Shown here piece by piece: positions 50,983-59,997 of a stretch of DNA of 64,000 nucleotides (positions within the stretch are counted from its first letter, which is position 1; the number at the start of each line of letters is the position of its first letter). Under the pieces are notes generated by a model that was given only the letters and a program-made list of their open reading frames with translations, was not told where the DNA came from and ran no database searches. This DNA comes from Pseudomonas sp. RIT-PI-q (GTDB lineage: Bacteria > Pseudomonadota > Gammaproteobacteria > Pseudomonadales > Pseudomonadaceae), in contig NZ_LHPC01000050.1 in assembly GCF_001297125.1 (NCBI RefSeq), positions 51,351-115,350 of the forward strand. The letters run 5' to 3'. The translations under genes were made by a program, and so were the position numbers.

Positions 50983-51060
50983 GGTGGCTGTGCGCGGGAG
51001 ACCTCAGGGTCTGCCGGGTTGTCCATTGGCCGGTTCGCCAACCTGCGTACAGCTACCACC
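50983..51060 (+). ncRNA. Structured leader RNA upstream of the 51121 gene
   Basis: A three-way layout can be read directly. Outer helix P1: 50983-50995 (GGTGGCTGTGCGC) pairs with 51045-51060 (GCGTACAGCTACCACC), 13 bp with a 3-base bulge. P2: 50996-51003 with 51008-51015 around tetraloop TCAG. P3: GGTTG 51017-51021 with CAACC 51039-51043. A T run follows P1. I have the impression that similar sequences precede other small Pseudomonas genes, but could not check it. The function is unknown; attenuation or protein binding are candidates. Confidence 0.65.
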
Positions 51061-51120
51061 CTTTTTCGTTTGGCGACGATTGAGTGGTAGACCCTCTTAT
51101 CCCAATGGAGTTCTACTCAT

Positions 51121-51387
51121 GAATGAATACATGGCTTTAACCAGCAACACCGACGATCTACCCACCTTTTACGTCAACACCACTCAACCGTTGCACTCAC
51201 TGCTCAGCAGCGCCAGTTACAGAATCAGCGCCGTGACGCAGGTTCTCGAAAATCTCGCGATGCGCGGTGAAATCAGCACGGACTCGGTCATCCTCAGCGA
51301 CTTCGCATTGTTGTGCGCCATACCCTTGCGTGATGGTTGCGATGTGCTGGATGTCATCGCTCGGCGCATGGATGCAGAACCGTCCTG
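51121..51387 (+). CDS. Small DUF3077/DUF6124-like Pseudomonas protein
   Basis: 89-aa protein (ATG 51119 region; MNEYMALTSNTDD). The end LSDFALLCAIPLRDGCDVLDVIARRM and the central LLSSASYRISAVTQVLENL recall the abundant Pseudomonas families with a long RNA leader and unknown function. The start follows a GGAG site. The leader with helices P1-P3 lies about 60 bp upstream. Functional assignment is not possible. Confidence 0.6.
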
Positions 51388-51453
51388 ATGTTTATCGGGC
51401 GCCTTTCGGGGTGCCCTTTACGCTTCATAGCGCAAGTACAGAGCCCCCCGCCC

Positions 51454-52182
51454 ATGACCCAAAACATCTACGACGATCCCGGATTCTTCCAGGGCTACAG
51501 CCAGATGGCTCGCTCCGTTGGCGGCCTCGACTCCGCACCAGAATGGCCCGCGCTGAAGGCAATGCTGCCGCCGATGAAAAACCTGAAGGCAGTAGACCTC
51601 GGTTGCGGCTACGGCTGGTTCTGCCGTTGGGCCAGTGAGCAAGGCGCCGACAGCGTACTCGGGCTTGACGTTTCGGAAAAAATGCTGGCGCAAGCGCGCA
51701 AGACAACTTCGACGACCAACATCCAATACGCTCGGGCTGATCTGGAGCATCTAGACCTGCCAGCCGCCAGTTTCGATCTGGCCTACAGCTCTTTGGCGTT
51801 GCACTACATCAAGGACCTGCCGGGGCTGTTCGCCAACATCCACGCAGCCCTCAAACCCGGCTCGCGTTTCGTGTTTTCCATCGAACATCCGATTTTCATG
51901 GCGCCGCGTAACCCTGGCTGGATCACCGATGCCGACGGCCGCAAACGCTGGCCGCTGGACAGTTATCAAATGGAAGGCGAGCGCATAACCCACTGGCTGG
52001 CGGAAGGTGTGATCAAGCAACACCGAACCGTGGGCACGTTACTCAATACCTTGATCGCGGCGGGGTTCATAATCCAGCACGTCAATGAATGGGGGCCGAC
52101 CGATGCAGAGGTCGCGGCGCAACCGGCGCTGGCAGAAGAGCGGGAACGACCCATGATGCTGCTGGTTGGCGTGCAACGCTGA
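51454..52182 (+). CDS. Class I SAM-dependent methyltransferase
   Basis: 242-aa cytoplasmic enzyme. Motif I is VDLGCGYGWFCRW (about residues 48-60), followed by an acid at the end of strand 2 (LGLDVSE) and motif AYSSLALHYI (about 110). The NmtA/UbiE-like core shows no specific substrate. ATG 51454 is preferred over an upstream in-frame start at 51337, which lies in the end of the previous gene. It stands alone. Confidence 0.85.
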   Translation: MTQNIYDDPGFFQGYSQMARSVGGLDSAPEWPALKAMLPPMKNLKAVDLGCGYGWFCRWASEQGADSVLGLDVSEKMLAQARKTTSTTNIQYARADLEHLDLPAASFDLAYSSLALHYIKDLPGLFANIHAALKPGSRFVFSIEHPIFMAPRNPGWITDADGRKRWPLDSYQMEGERITHWLAEGVIKQHRTVGTLLNTLIAAGFIIQHVNEWGPTDAEVAAQPALAEERERPMMLLVGVQR

Positions 52183-52301
52183 GGGCCACTCGTACAGTTT
52201 GCGTAAAGATCTTGGCAGCCCAGTAAAGAAGCCGTAGCAAGGCGTTTCGCCCGCAAATAGATACCTTATTCTCCCGGCTCACCCTTCGCACCGAGATCGC
52301 C

Positions 52302-52418
52302 ATGGACAGTTCAGAGTTGGGAATCATGATCGTTTCAATGATCGGGTTGTTCGGCTTTGCTTCATTTGCTTTTGAATACTTGAGTGCCAGGCGCTCAAAG
52401 AAAGGTAAGCCGCAGTGA
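52302..52418 (+). CDS. 38-aa small membrane protein
   Basis: Starts MDSSELGIMIVSMIGLFGF and continues ASFAFEYLSARRSKKGKPQ: one membrane helix (about residues 8-27) and a basic tail, the usual form of a bacterial small membrane protein. A terminator follows 18 bp after the stop. It has no named family. Confidence 0.55.
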   Translation: MDSSELGIMIVSMIGLFGFASFAFEYLSARRSKKGKPQ

Positions 52419-52435
52419 TTTGCTCAGCGGCCAAG

Positions 52436-52466
52436 AAAGGGACAGATAACGCATCTGTCCCTTTTT
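52436..52466. terminator. Bidirectional terminator
   Basis: Perfect 12-bp stem AAAGGGACAGAT/ATCTGTCCCTTT with loop AACGC and a T run. It lies between the small membrane gene (plus) and tam (minus), ending 5 bp before the tam stop. Confidence 0.85.
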
Positions 52467-52470
52467 CACA

Positions 52471-53241
52471 TCAGCGAGTCGCCACCAGAAACAACCGCGG
52501 AAACGGCAACAACACCGAACCATCCGGCAACGCCGGATAGGCCTGCTCGATGGCTGCCTGATACTGCTTCAGATACTGCGCCCGCTCCGCCTCATTCAGC
52601 GGATCGAGAAACGGCCGCAAGCCGCTGCCCTTGAACCACTCGACCACCCCCGAAGCACCGCCCGCGAGTGGATGATGATAGGTGGTGCGCCACACATCGA
52701 CACGGGTGCAGTGAGGTTTGAGCATCGAGTAATAACCGCTGGCATCGGCCATTTCCGTGCGCTGCCCGGCGGCGCCGGACAGTTTGCCGGCCCACGGACC
52801 TTGCGCCGCGACTTCACGCATCAAGCGGTGCGAGTGTTCGTTGAGGTTGTCGGGCATCTGAATCGCCAGGCTTCCGCCCGGTGCCAGTCTATTCACCAGC
52901 GAAGGCAGCAACGCTGCGTGATCGGGCAGCCACTGCAACACCGCGTTGGCGAAAATCACATCGAACGGGCCGCTGTCATTCCAGGTATCGATGTCAGCGA
53001 TATCGAACTGCACCTGCGGCAAGCGTTTACGCGCGGCCTCGATCATATCGGTTGAACTGTCCAGCCCCCGCACCGAGGCGTTGGCAAAGCGCTCCACCAG
53101 TAACTCGGTCGAGTTACCGGGGCCGCAACCGATGTCGATGGCCGAGCGCACGTCCGTACCGGGGATGGCCGCCAGCAAGTCACGGGCGGGACGGGTGCGT
53201 TCATCTTCAAAAGCGACGTATTGTTTGGCGGACCAACTCAT
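52471..53241 (-). CDS. tam: Trans-aconitate 2-methyltransferase
   Basis: Methylates trans-aconitate, an inhibitor of aconitase, using SAM. The 256-aa sequence starts MSWSAKQYVAFEDERTRPA, typical of Tam, with motif I AIDIGCGPGNST (about 32-43) and the ANAVLQWLPDH motif. ATG 53241 is chosen over the longer frame because the family N-terminus begins there. It is a single gene, facing a repeat. Confidence 0.92.
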   Translation of the reverse strand: MSWSAKQYVAFEDERTRPARDLLAAIPGTDVRSAIDIGCGPGNSTELLVERFANASVRGLDSSTDMIEAARKRLPQVQFDIADIDTWNDSGPFDVIFANAVLQWLPDHAALLPSLVNRLAPGGSLAIQMPDNLNEHSHRLMREVAAQGPWAGKLSGAAGQRTEMADASGYYSMLKPHCTRVDVWRTTYHHPLAGGASGVVEWFKGSGLRPFLDPLNEAERAQYLKQYQAAIEQAYPALPDGSVLLPFPRLFLVATR

Positions 53242-53397
53242 TGCGTTCTCCTGTCGGTGCGTTCTGTTCAACAACCGTTCAAGAGGATACAGCGCCACTG
53301 CCGATCTGCCCTCCCCTGAAGATTGCAACCAGACATTTATCACGCTGGGGTACTTCAGTTGGCGTTGAGGTCATGCTGGTGGACTAAAACGCGGTCC

Positions 53398-53525
53398 GTA
53401 GCAGCTGGCGAAGCCTGCGTTCGGCTGCGCAGCAGTCGTGAAATCAGGCAATGCGGTCCTTCAGGAATACCGCATGTTCAGGTTTCACGACTGCTGCGCA
53501 GCCGAACGCTGGCTTGGGCGAGTCC
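53398..53525. repeat. Inverted repeat, left copy flanking the restriction-like gene
   Basis: Inverted arms CGTTCGGCTGCGCAGCAGTCGTG and CACGACTGCTGCGCAGCCGAACG (53418-53508) around AATCAGGCAATGCGGTCCTTC-type sequence. A similar block sits at 54795-54898, in direct orientation. The 338-bp gap 53242-53579 holds only this repeat. Confidence 0.85.
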
Positions 53526-53579
53526 ATCCAACTACAAGGTTGCGTGTAGCTGAAGTAGTTGTCGCCACAATTAAAGGAG

Positions 53580-54665
53580 CTAGTCGTAATATCCAACAGT
53601 CTTCTTCAAATGGTCCGAATAGTCGTAGATGTCATCTATCGAATTTATTGGATGCCGGGTTTCATTCTTCTCTTCGTCAAATATGCCGATGTATTTCTGT
53701 GAACGATTGAAGTGCAGGCGGCAGATCGGTTTGCGGTTGTTGTCGTCGAGCAGAATGCCAAAGTAGCTCTGGGTGTCGCGCTGAACAATCCGCTTTGCAT
53801 CGACAACAGACCTAACCACGGCTCGGACGATGTGATAGCCCTCCAGCTCTTCCAAGGTTGTTAGCACCTTGTCCTCTGACTCGTCCCGCACATCCGGCTG
53901 CTCAGCACCACCGGATGAAATTGGCAATGAGGCCAAAGTGGGTTGAATCGCGCCACTCATGGCCGACTTGAGCCTGTCATTGATTTGGTCGTTTAGAAAC
54001 TGCACCACGGCCTTTCTCGTTAGCTCATGAAACTGCTCACGGACCTTCTGAGTAATCACCCCGTCGTACACGCGCGACGCAAACACTTTCACAAAATCGT
54101 CATCGGGCTTGCTGACCTGCGAAGCAATGACCTTTTTGATCTGGCTGACGTACTTCAATTCACCCGCAGCGCTGATGATCGAATCAACGTCGAACGCTGA
54201 CTTGGTGAGCTTGACCAACTCGGGAACGGAATACTCGTCGATGTCGAGAAGATCGAGCTCAAGAAAGGGTTTCTCATCCATCTTGTTGGGCGCATCCAGG
54301 TCAGTGAAAAACTTGTAGACCTGGCCGTTGGTGAGAATGGAGATTCGGGCGCTGGTGACATGGAAATAGCGAAACAACTGAGAGGCGTGATTGATGTGCA
54401 GCGGCTCACCTATTTTTTTGCACTCGATGAGGATTTGGACCTCTCCTGCTTTCATGATTGCGTAATCAATTTTCTCGCCCTTTTTCGTTCCGATATCGCA
54501 AACAAACTCGGGAGTCACTTCAGTCGGATCGAAAACATCGTAGCCCAGTACCGTGCTGATAAAGGGCATGACAAAAGCGTTCTTCGTCGCCTCTTCCGTC
54601 TGGATTGCAGCGCTCTGCAAACGAACTTTGGCGGCGAGACTTGCTAACTTTTCGAAAAATTCCAT
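53580..54665 (-). CDS. Stand-alone HsdR N-terminal-like (PD-(D/E)XK) protein
   Basis: 361-aa protein with the N-terminal domain of type I restriction subunit R: EEATKNAFVMPFISTVLGYDV then D67...E81-C-K83 in KIDYAIMKAGEVQILIECKK, the PD-(D/E)XK nuclease core (about residues 65-84). No helicase region follows; instead there is a helical middle and a C-terminal beta part (HIVRAVVRSVVDAKRI, YFGILLDDNNRKPICRL). It may be a defence or DNA-binding nuclease. Flanking repeats on both sides and its isolated position suggest gain by transfer. Confidence 0.75.
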   Translation of the reverse strand: MEFFEKLASLAAKVRLQSAAIQTEEATKNAFVMPFISTVLGYDVFDPTEVTPEFVCDIGTKKGEKIDYAIMKAGEVQILIECKKIGEPLHINHASQLFRYFHVTSARISILTNGQVYKFFTDLDAPNKMDEKPFLELDLLDIDEYSVPELVKLTKSAFDVDSIISAAGELKYVSQIKKVIASQVSKPDDDFVKVFASRVYDGVITQKVREQFHELTRKAVVQFLNDQINDRLKSAMSGAIQPTLASLPISSGGAEQPDVRDESEDKVLTTLEELEGYHIVRAVVRSVVDAKRIVQRDTQSYFGILLDDNNRKPICRLHFNRSQKYIGIFDEEKNETRHPINSIDDIYDYSDHLKKTVGYYD

Positions 54666-54794
54666 GTGCGGCCTCTTCCTGGTTTCGATCCGTGTATTTG
54701 CGTGCTGGCAAATTGACTGCCATTGATACTAGCCACAAACCGGTACAAAGAAAGATTCCAGTCAGGAATTGGGAAAAGAGAGGTTCTCTCTTTA

Positions 54795-54898
54795 TCCAGC
54801 CGTCGTGAAGTCTTGCAATGTGTTCCTTCAGGAGTACCGCATGCTCTGGTTTTACGACTGCTGCGCAGCCGAACGCAGGCTTCGCCAGCTGCTACAAG
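54795..54898. repeat. Repeat, right copy flanking the restriction-like gene
   Basis: Matches 53440-53525 over about 85 bases (shared CCTTCAGGA.TACCGCATG and CGACTGCTGCGCAGCCGAACGC), same orientation as the left copy. It fills most of the 345-bp gap 54666-55010. Confidence 0.85.
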
Positions 54899-55010
54899 GT
54901 TTGTGTCGTAGTTGAAAACCGGTTTTTCACTGGCCATCCACTTTTAATCAGAATTTTCATCCTGCCGGCGCTGTCACAAAATCAGGCGCATCCCTACAAG
55001 GAACACGGCA

Positions 55011-55421
55011 ATGAAATTCGCAAAAGTCGCACAGAAACTCGCCCTATGGGCCGGCAGCCCCAAGACGTTCCTGGGGGCGATTGTTCTGATATTCCTGTGG
55101 GGGTTGAGTGGGCCGATTTTCCACTTCAACGACACCTGGCAACTGATCATCAATACCTCGACCACCATCATCACGTTCCTAATGGTGTTCCTGATCCAGA
55201 ACACCCAGAACCGCGACACGGACATTTTGCATTTGAAAATCGATGAGTTGCTGCGGGTGACGAAGGACGCGCAGAACGCGATGCTGGGGCTCGAAGCGCT
55301 GGATCTGAAGCAGTTGGAAGCGCTGAGGAAGCAGTATCGAAGCCTTGGCGAAGGCGAAACGATTTCAGTGGACGGGGCCGTCGTGCAGGACAAAGACAAG
55401 CCGAATTTGAATCAATGCTGA
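55011..55421 (+). CDS. Low-affinity iron permease family protein
   Basis: 136-aa protein with two membrane helices (about residues 18-38 and 48-64) and the family signature NTSTTIITFLMVFLIQNTQNRD (parts). The family is named for yeast Fet4 but bacterial members are shorter and their transport role is unproven. The C-terminal half is a soluble helix. Single gene. Confidence 0.82.
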   Translation: MKFAKVAQKLALWAGSPKTFLGAIVLIFLWGLSGPIFHFNDTWQLIINTSTTIITFLMVFLIQNTQNRDTDILHLKIDELLRVTKDAQNAMLGLEALDLKQLEALRKQYRSLGEGETISVDGAVVQDKDKPNLNQC

Positions 55422-55466
55422 TCAGGGATTCGCGGGCGACCCAAGGTCACCCGCGCGCTCCGATGG

Positions 55467-55970
55467 CTAACGACTGGCTTGCAGCGCCCTGGCCATTTGC
55501 AGGTGGTTTTGCAGTTTGGGCAGGGTTTCTTCGGCGAACGCTTTGATTTCCGGTACGTCGGTGGTCTGCGCTTCCTGCTGAAGCTGGTCGATGGCTTCCT
55601 GGGTGGTTTTCACCTGACTGGCAGCGTAGGCCTGATCGAACGACGCGCCGTCCATCACTTCTGGCATCAAGGCCTTGGCCTTGTCGACCACCTCTTCGCG
55701 TGGGGCTACCGGCAAATCGAGTTGCTTGGCGATTTTCGCCAGGTGCTGGTTGGCGGTGGTGCGATCGTTGATGACGACGATCGTGTAGTCCTTGACCTCT
55801 TTTGATTCGGTTTTCTGGTGCGCCAGGCGACTGGCTTCGATGTCGGCCATGCCTTGGGCCGATGCATCGTTGATGAATTCGGCGGGTGACTGGGCAAAGG
55901 CGCTGCTGGCACACAGGCCCAGTAACGTGGCAAAACTGGCATTGCGTAATCGGGTGGCCATCCGGCTCAT
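55467..55970 (-). CDS. DUF4142 periplasmic protein
   Basis: 167-aa protein with a signal peptide (ATLLGLCASSAFAQ, cleavage after AFA) and a DUF4142 helical bundle (FINDASAQGMADIEASRLA). Function in the envelope is unknown; the family is related to ferritin-like four-helix folds. ATG 55970 has a GGAGGG site upstream. Convergent with the iron-permease-like gene. Confidence 0.85.
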   Translation of the reverse strand: MSRMATRLRNASFATLLGLCASSAFAQSPAEFINDASAQGMADIEASRLAHQKTESKEVKDYTIVVINDRTTANQHLAKIAKQLDLPVAPREEVVDKAKALMPEVMDGASFDQAYAASQVKTTQEAIDQLQQEAQTTDVPEIKAFAEETLPKLQNHLQMARALQASR

Positions 55971-56044
55971 GGTCGCGCCCTCCTCGAAATAAAATTCAAA
56001 CGGGAGCTTACGCTCCCGCCTCTCAATCAAAACTACCTTCACCA

Positions 56045-56203
56045 CTACTTGGATTTCTGACCACCTTTGCGGCCCATATCGGGTTTCGCAGGGTCTTTAT
56101 CGACAGTCGTGGTGGTAGTTTTCCCACCTTTGCGACCGGCTTCAGACGCCTTCGTTCGATCGTTGGCGAAGTTTCCCGAGTTCGAGTTTCTTGAGTTAGG
56201 CAT
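56045..56203 (-). CDS. KGG-repeat small stress protein
   Basis: 52-aa protein with two GRKGG repeats (SEAGRKGGKTTT and DMGRKGGQKSK) and an N-terminal NSRNSNSGNFANDR stretch. This is the KGG/stress-induced pattern related to GsiB/YciG. It is predicted to be cytoplasmic and hydrophilic. It is only 74 bp from the DUF4142 gene on the same strand and may be co-transcribed; both families are linked to stress. Confidence 0.8.
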   Translation of the reverse strand: MPNSRNSNSGNFANDRTKASEAGRKGGKTTTTTVDKDPAKPDMGRKGGQKSK

Positions 56204-56320
56204 GATTCTCTACCTCTTGGTGATGATCGCGGCGAGCAGGAGCCCGCATAGAATCAGAATTTCGATCCCTGCAAAGGTTTAGAAAAATTGAAATCGCAGC
56301 GACGAACGGCGGAAGTTTTT

Positions 56321-57670
56321 TCAGACACCGAGTCGCAAATGATGCTGGCGTTTGGCTGCGTACATCGCTTCATCGGCATGCCGGAAAAGCTGCTTTTCTT
56401 CGGTGCCGTGCTCGGGGTAATTGGCGATGCCGATACTCGGATGGATGTTCAGGCTGTGCCCGTCCAATCGCAGTGGCTGGGCCAGGACTTGAAGGATTTT
56501 GCCCGCAACGCTGTCGGCATCTTCCGCCGCGTGGATGCTGTGCAACAACACCACAAACTCGTCACCGCCAATACGCGCCACGGTGTCGGTTTCGCGCACG
56601 CAGCCCTTGAGCCGATTGGCGACCGCTTGCAGCAGCATGTCGCCGACTGCATGACCGTGGGTGTCGTTGACTTCCTTGAAGCGGTCGAGGTCGACGTACA
56701 GCAGCGCCATGCGCCCGGAATCCGCCCGCGCCAGCGTCAGCGAGGCCTTGAGCCGGTCACGCAGCAGCTCGCGGTTGGGCAGTTGCGTCAGTTGGTCGTA
56801 CTGGGCCATGTGCTGCAGTCGGGTATGCAATTGCTTGCGTTCGATCGCCGTCGCGACTTGGGCGCAAACGTACTGCAACAGCTCCTTGTCCTGCTCGGTG
56901 TAGCGTTCGCCACCCGGTACGCTTTTGACGATCAGCGCGCCGATGGTGCCGTTTTGCGAGTTCAGTGGTACACCCAGCCAGCAAGGTGAATGCTGGCCCG
57001 CGACCAGCGCTTCAAACCCCACGGGAAGATTATCTTGGTCCGGTGTCAGCAGAATCGGCTGGCCGCTGCGAATCACTTCGGCGCAGAGGCGCCCGGTAAT
57101 GGTCCCGGGCGCCTCGGGCTGCAATTCATGGTCGTCGACGTGATAGGGAAAATTCAGCTGCGCGCAGTGTTCGTCATACAGCGCGACGGAGAAATTCAGC
57201 GCAGGCAGCCATTCACCGATGATCAAATGGATGCGTTTGAACAGCGCCAGCAAATCTTCCGCGGCGTGGGCGGCTTCGGAGATCGCATACAACGCCGCCT
57301 GCCGGGACTCGGCCTGCTTGCGTTCGGTGATGTCGCGGGCCACGGCGATGCGCAACTGGTCGACCTCCGACCAGCGTGCCGACCAGAGGATGTTCACCAC
57401 TCGCCCATCTTTGCGCAGGTAACGGTTCTCGAAGTTGAGCTTGGGGTCGCCACCCATGATTTCCCGTGCGGCGTCGAGGGTGCGCTGACGATCGGCGGGG
57501 TGCACCAGATCAATCATCGGCTGGCCGATCAGCTCGTCGGGGGTGTAGCCAAATATGCGCTCGCAGGCCGCGCTGACAAAAACGAAGCGGCCTTGTTTAT
57601 CGACCGCACACACGGCGTCCAGCAAAAGATCGATGTAACTCGCCAACGGCGCGGAATTTCTGGTTGCCAT
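56321..57670 (-). CDS. PAS-GAF diguanylate cyclase
   Basis: 449-aa cytoplasmic sensor enzyme: PAS domain (about residues 10-120, with the GQPMIDLVHPADR and DGRVVNILWSARW elements), GAF domain (about 135-280, including CWLGVPLNSQNGTIGALI) and C-terminal GGDEF domain with an intact GGDEF motif (about 373) and I-site RETD five residues before. No EAL domain, so it makes but does not degrade c-di-GMP. Signals for PAS and GAF are unknown. ATG 57670 starts MATRNSAPLASYIDLL. Confidence 0.9.
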   Translation of the reverse strand: MATRNSAPLASYIDLLLDAVCAVDKQGRFVFVSAACERIFGYTPDELIGQPMIDLVHPADRQRTLDAAREIMGGDPKLNFENRYLRKDGRVVNILWSARWSEVDQLRIAVARDITERKQAESRQAALYAISEAAHAAEDLLALFKRIHLIIGEWLPALNFSVALYDEHCAQLNFPYHVDDHELQPEAPGTITGRLCAEVIRSGQPILLTPDQDNLPVGFEALVAGQHSPCWLGVPLNSQNGTIGALIVKSVPGGERYTEQDKELLQYVCAQVATAIERKQLHTRLQHMAQYDQLTQLPNRELLRDRLKASLTLARADSGRMALLYVDLDRFKEVNDTHGHAVGDMLLQAVANRLKGCVRETDTVARIGGDEFVVLLHSIHAAEDADSVAGKILQVLAQPLRLDGHSLNIHPSIGIANYPEHGTEEKQLFRHADEAMYAAKRQHHLRLGV

Positions 57671-57754
57671 AGTGCGCTGAGCGTGTCCGGACAATGCAGC
57701 AAAAAATAACCCTCCCTGACCGTTCAATACAACCGACGCATCCTGCGATCAGCC

Positions 57755-58393
57755 TCAAGCCTTGTTCGTCACCAACCCCGGCAATGCGTGCGCCAGGGCA
57801 TTGATGGCGAAACCGATGAACATCACCCCGCACAACCGGGTGATTGCCAGCTCATGACGCTGATACAACGTACGCACCTGACGCGCACCAACAATGACGA
57901 TGAGGATAGCGTAGGCGATGAGGCCGCCGACGAAGCTCAAGACGATCAGCCACGGCAGCATCGACCAATGCAGCAACTCGGCGCGGCTGGAGAGCAACGC
58001 GGTGAACGTCGCCACTGCCACCGGGTACGCTTTCGGATTGGTCAGGCCGAACAGGATGCCGTGCCAGAACGGCTGTCGCGCCGGGCCCTGAGGCGTCTCG
58101 GCGCTGCTACGACGAGCACGAATCGCGCGCAGTCCGAGCCAGAACAGATACAGCCCACTGAGCACGCCCAACACGTCGAACGCGGTGCTGCCGATTTCCC
58201 GCGCACCGACAATCGCGATCAGCGCGGTGCTGCACCAGACCACGTCTCCCAGCAAATGCCCGCACAAGAATCCTGCGCCCGCCCGCCGACCACGCGCCGC
58301 GCCGATGCCAAACACCGCCAATACCCCTGGCCCCGGCGTGATGCCGTAGATAAAACCCGAGGCGAGAACGGCCATTAGCAGCGATGGGGTCAT
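57755..58393 (-). CDS. LysE-family amino-acid/homoserine lactone exporter
   Basis: 212-aa inner-membrane protein with six hydrophobic helices and the LysE/RhtB opening FIYGITPGPGVLAVFGIGAARGRR (parts). The TPGPG motif is diagnostic. The family exports amino acids, but the substrate is unknown here. Adjacent genes give no clue. Confidence 0.85.
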   Translation of the reverse strand: MTPSLLMAVLASGFIYGITPGPGVLAVFGIGAARGRRAGAGFLCGHLLGDVVWCSTALIAIVGAREIGSTAFDVLGVLSGLYLFWLGLRAIRARRSSAETPQGPARQPFWHGILFGLTNPKAYPVAVATFTALLSSRAELLHWSMLPWLIVLSFVGGLIAYAILIVIVGARQVRTLYQRHELAITRLCGVMFIGFAINALAHALPGLVTNKA

Positions 58394-58513
58394 GGGAAAT
58401 CCTGATGAACTACTTGGTGAATGGACGCAAGTCTATATCAGGTCTTCGGGGGCTGAGTTACTGATCGTCGATGGAGTCTGGAAAGATCAAAAGATCGCAG
58501 CCTGCGGCAGTTC

Positions 58514-59425
58514 CTACAGGGCATTTGCGACACGCTCGATTTCACTGTTCAACCAGTTCAACGCCTGATCCCCACCCCGCCGTTTATGCCAAACCAGCAC
58601 AAACGTAAAAGAAGGAATGTGAAACGGCGGTGGCACGACAATCAACGCGCGTTCATCGATATCGCGCACGCCTCGCGAAGCGACGGTGAGGATCAGGTCG
58701 GTGCCGCTGATGAGTTCCGGGGCGACGCTCCAGTGCGGCAGGCTGATCGCCACCCGCCGGCGTTCGCGCAGTGCGGTCAGGGCTCGCTCGATTTCCGGGG
58801 TGCCGCTGCCGCGCATTTCCAGCAGGACGTGGGGGCGCGCCAGGTAGGTCGGCAGGTCGAGGGCGCCATCGACGGGCAGGCTGTGGCGGTCCACCAGGCA
58901 GACATAGCGCTCTTCGAACAGCGGCGTACTGCGTAGTTCGTTCGGCATTTCTGGAAAGACACCGGCCGCCACGTCGATGTCGCCGTTGAGCACCGCATCG
59001 AGCATGCCTTCGCGGCTGGCGTGGCTGATTTGCAGGTCGATGCCCGGTGCTTCGCGGCGCAACGTACGAATCAGCCCCGGCAGGACGATCGCGGCGCCGT
59101 AGTCGGACATCGCCAAGCGAAACGTGCGCCTGGCGGTGGCCGGATCGAATGCGTTCGGCGCCAGCAGCGATTGCACCTGCGCCAGGGCTTCGGTCAAAGG
59201 CGCCATCAACTCCAGGGCCCGAGGGGTCGGCACGAGGCTGGCGCCGGCCCGCACCAGCAGCGGATCGCCGAGCAGGTCACGCAAGCGCGCCAAGGCATGG
59301 CTGACGGCGGGCTGACTCAGGGGCAAGCGCTCGGCCGCGCGGGTCACGTGCTGCTCGGTGAGCAAGGCGTCGAGGATCACCAGCAAGTTGAGGTCAATGC
59401 GCCGTAGATCATTCATCTGATGCAT
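58514..59425 (-). CDS. LysR-family regulator
   Basis: 303-aa regulator: N-terminal winged helix-turn-helix (VTRAAERLPLSQPAVSHALARLRD, parts, about 27-50) and a type 2 periplasmic-binding-like effector domain (about 90-295). It is divergent from the DMT transporter gene (59503) with a 77-bp gap, so it likely regulates that gene. Start is ATG 59425 or ATG 59416 (MNDLRRIDLNLL). Confidence 0.88.
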   Translation of the reverse strand: MHQMNDLRRIDLNLLVILDALLTEQHVTRAAERLPLSQPAVSHALARLRDLLGDPLLVRAGASLVPTPRALELMAPLTEALAQVQSLLAPNAFDPATARRTFRLAMSDYGAAIVLPGLIRTLRREAPGIDLQISHASREGMLDAVLNGDIDVAAGVFPEMPNELRSTPLFEERYVCLVDRHSLPVDGALDLPTYLARPHVLLEMRGSGTPEIERALTALRERRRVAISLPHWSVAPELISGTDLILTVASRGVRDIDERALIVVPPPFHIPSFTFVLVWHKRRGGDQALNWLNSEIERVANAL

Positions 59426-59502
59426 GTTCTGGATAGCAATTCGGAATTTAAATCTGCGCGACGAATACTCTAGAGTCCAGCAAAACCTGTTGGAGAACGA
59501 TC

Positions 59503-59991
59503 ATGAGTACGTTGCATTGGACCGGCCTGTTGTTGCTGGCGGTGATTGCCGGGGCGGTGGTGCCTTTTCAGAGTGCGATTAACGCGAATTTGGGGCGGGG
59601 CCTGGGTCACCCGCTGTGGGCGACGCTCGCGTCATTGCTGGTGAGTATTGTGGTGTTGTTGCCGGTCATGTTGGCGATGCGCTTGCCGTTGCCGTCATTG
59701 GCCTTCATCAGTAAGGCGCCGCTGTGGATGTGGGCCGGTGGTGCGTTTGGGGTGTGCTTTATTTCGTTGGCGCTGGTGCTGCTACCCAAGCTTGGGGCCT
59801 CGGGGTTCATGGCGTTGGCGCTGGCCGGGCAAGTGGTCGCGTCGCTGGTGCTGGATCATTTCGGGATGTTTGGCTTGGTCGAGCGGCAAATGACTGTGTC
59901 GCGGGGGTTTGGGGCGTTGTTGCTGGTGGCGGGTGTGGTGTTGATTCAGTTCAGTGCTACGCCGGGCAAAGCGGTGATAGCAGTTTCTTGA
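59503..59991 (+). CDS. DMT (YdcZ/DUF606) family transporter
   Basis: 162-aa protein with five predicted membrane helices. It belongs to the short DUF606 DMT type (GAVVPFQSAINANLG near residue 18 and LGASGFMALALAGQVVASLVLDHFG in parts near 100), which functions as a dimer. Substrate unknown. Its start lies 77 bp from the LysR start. Confidence 0.82.
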   Translation: MSTLHWTGLLLLAVIAGAVVPFQSAINANLGRGLGHPLWATLASLLVSIVVLLPVMLAMRLPLPSLAFISKAPLWMWAGGAFGVCFISLALVLLPKLGASGFMALALAGQVVASLVLDHFGMFGLVERQMTVSRGFGALLLVAGVVLIQFSATPGKAVIAVS

Positions 59992-59997
59992 AAATCA

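Noticed and set aside
51337..51453. N-terminal extension of the methyltransferase
   Set aside because: The extension lies in the tail of the preceding small gene and lacks methyltransferase features.
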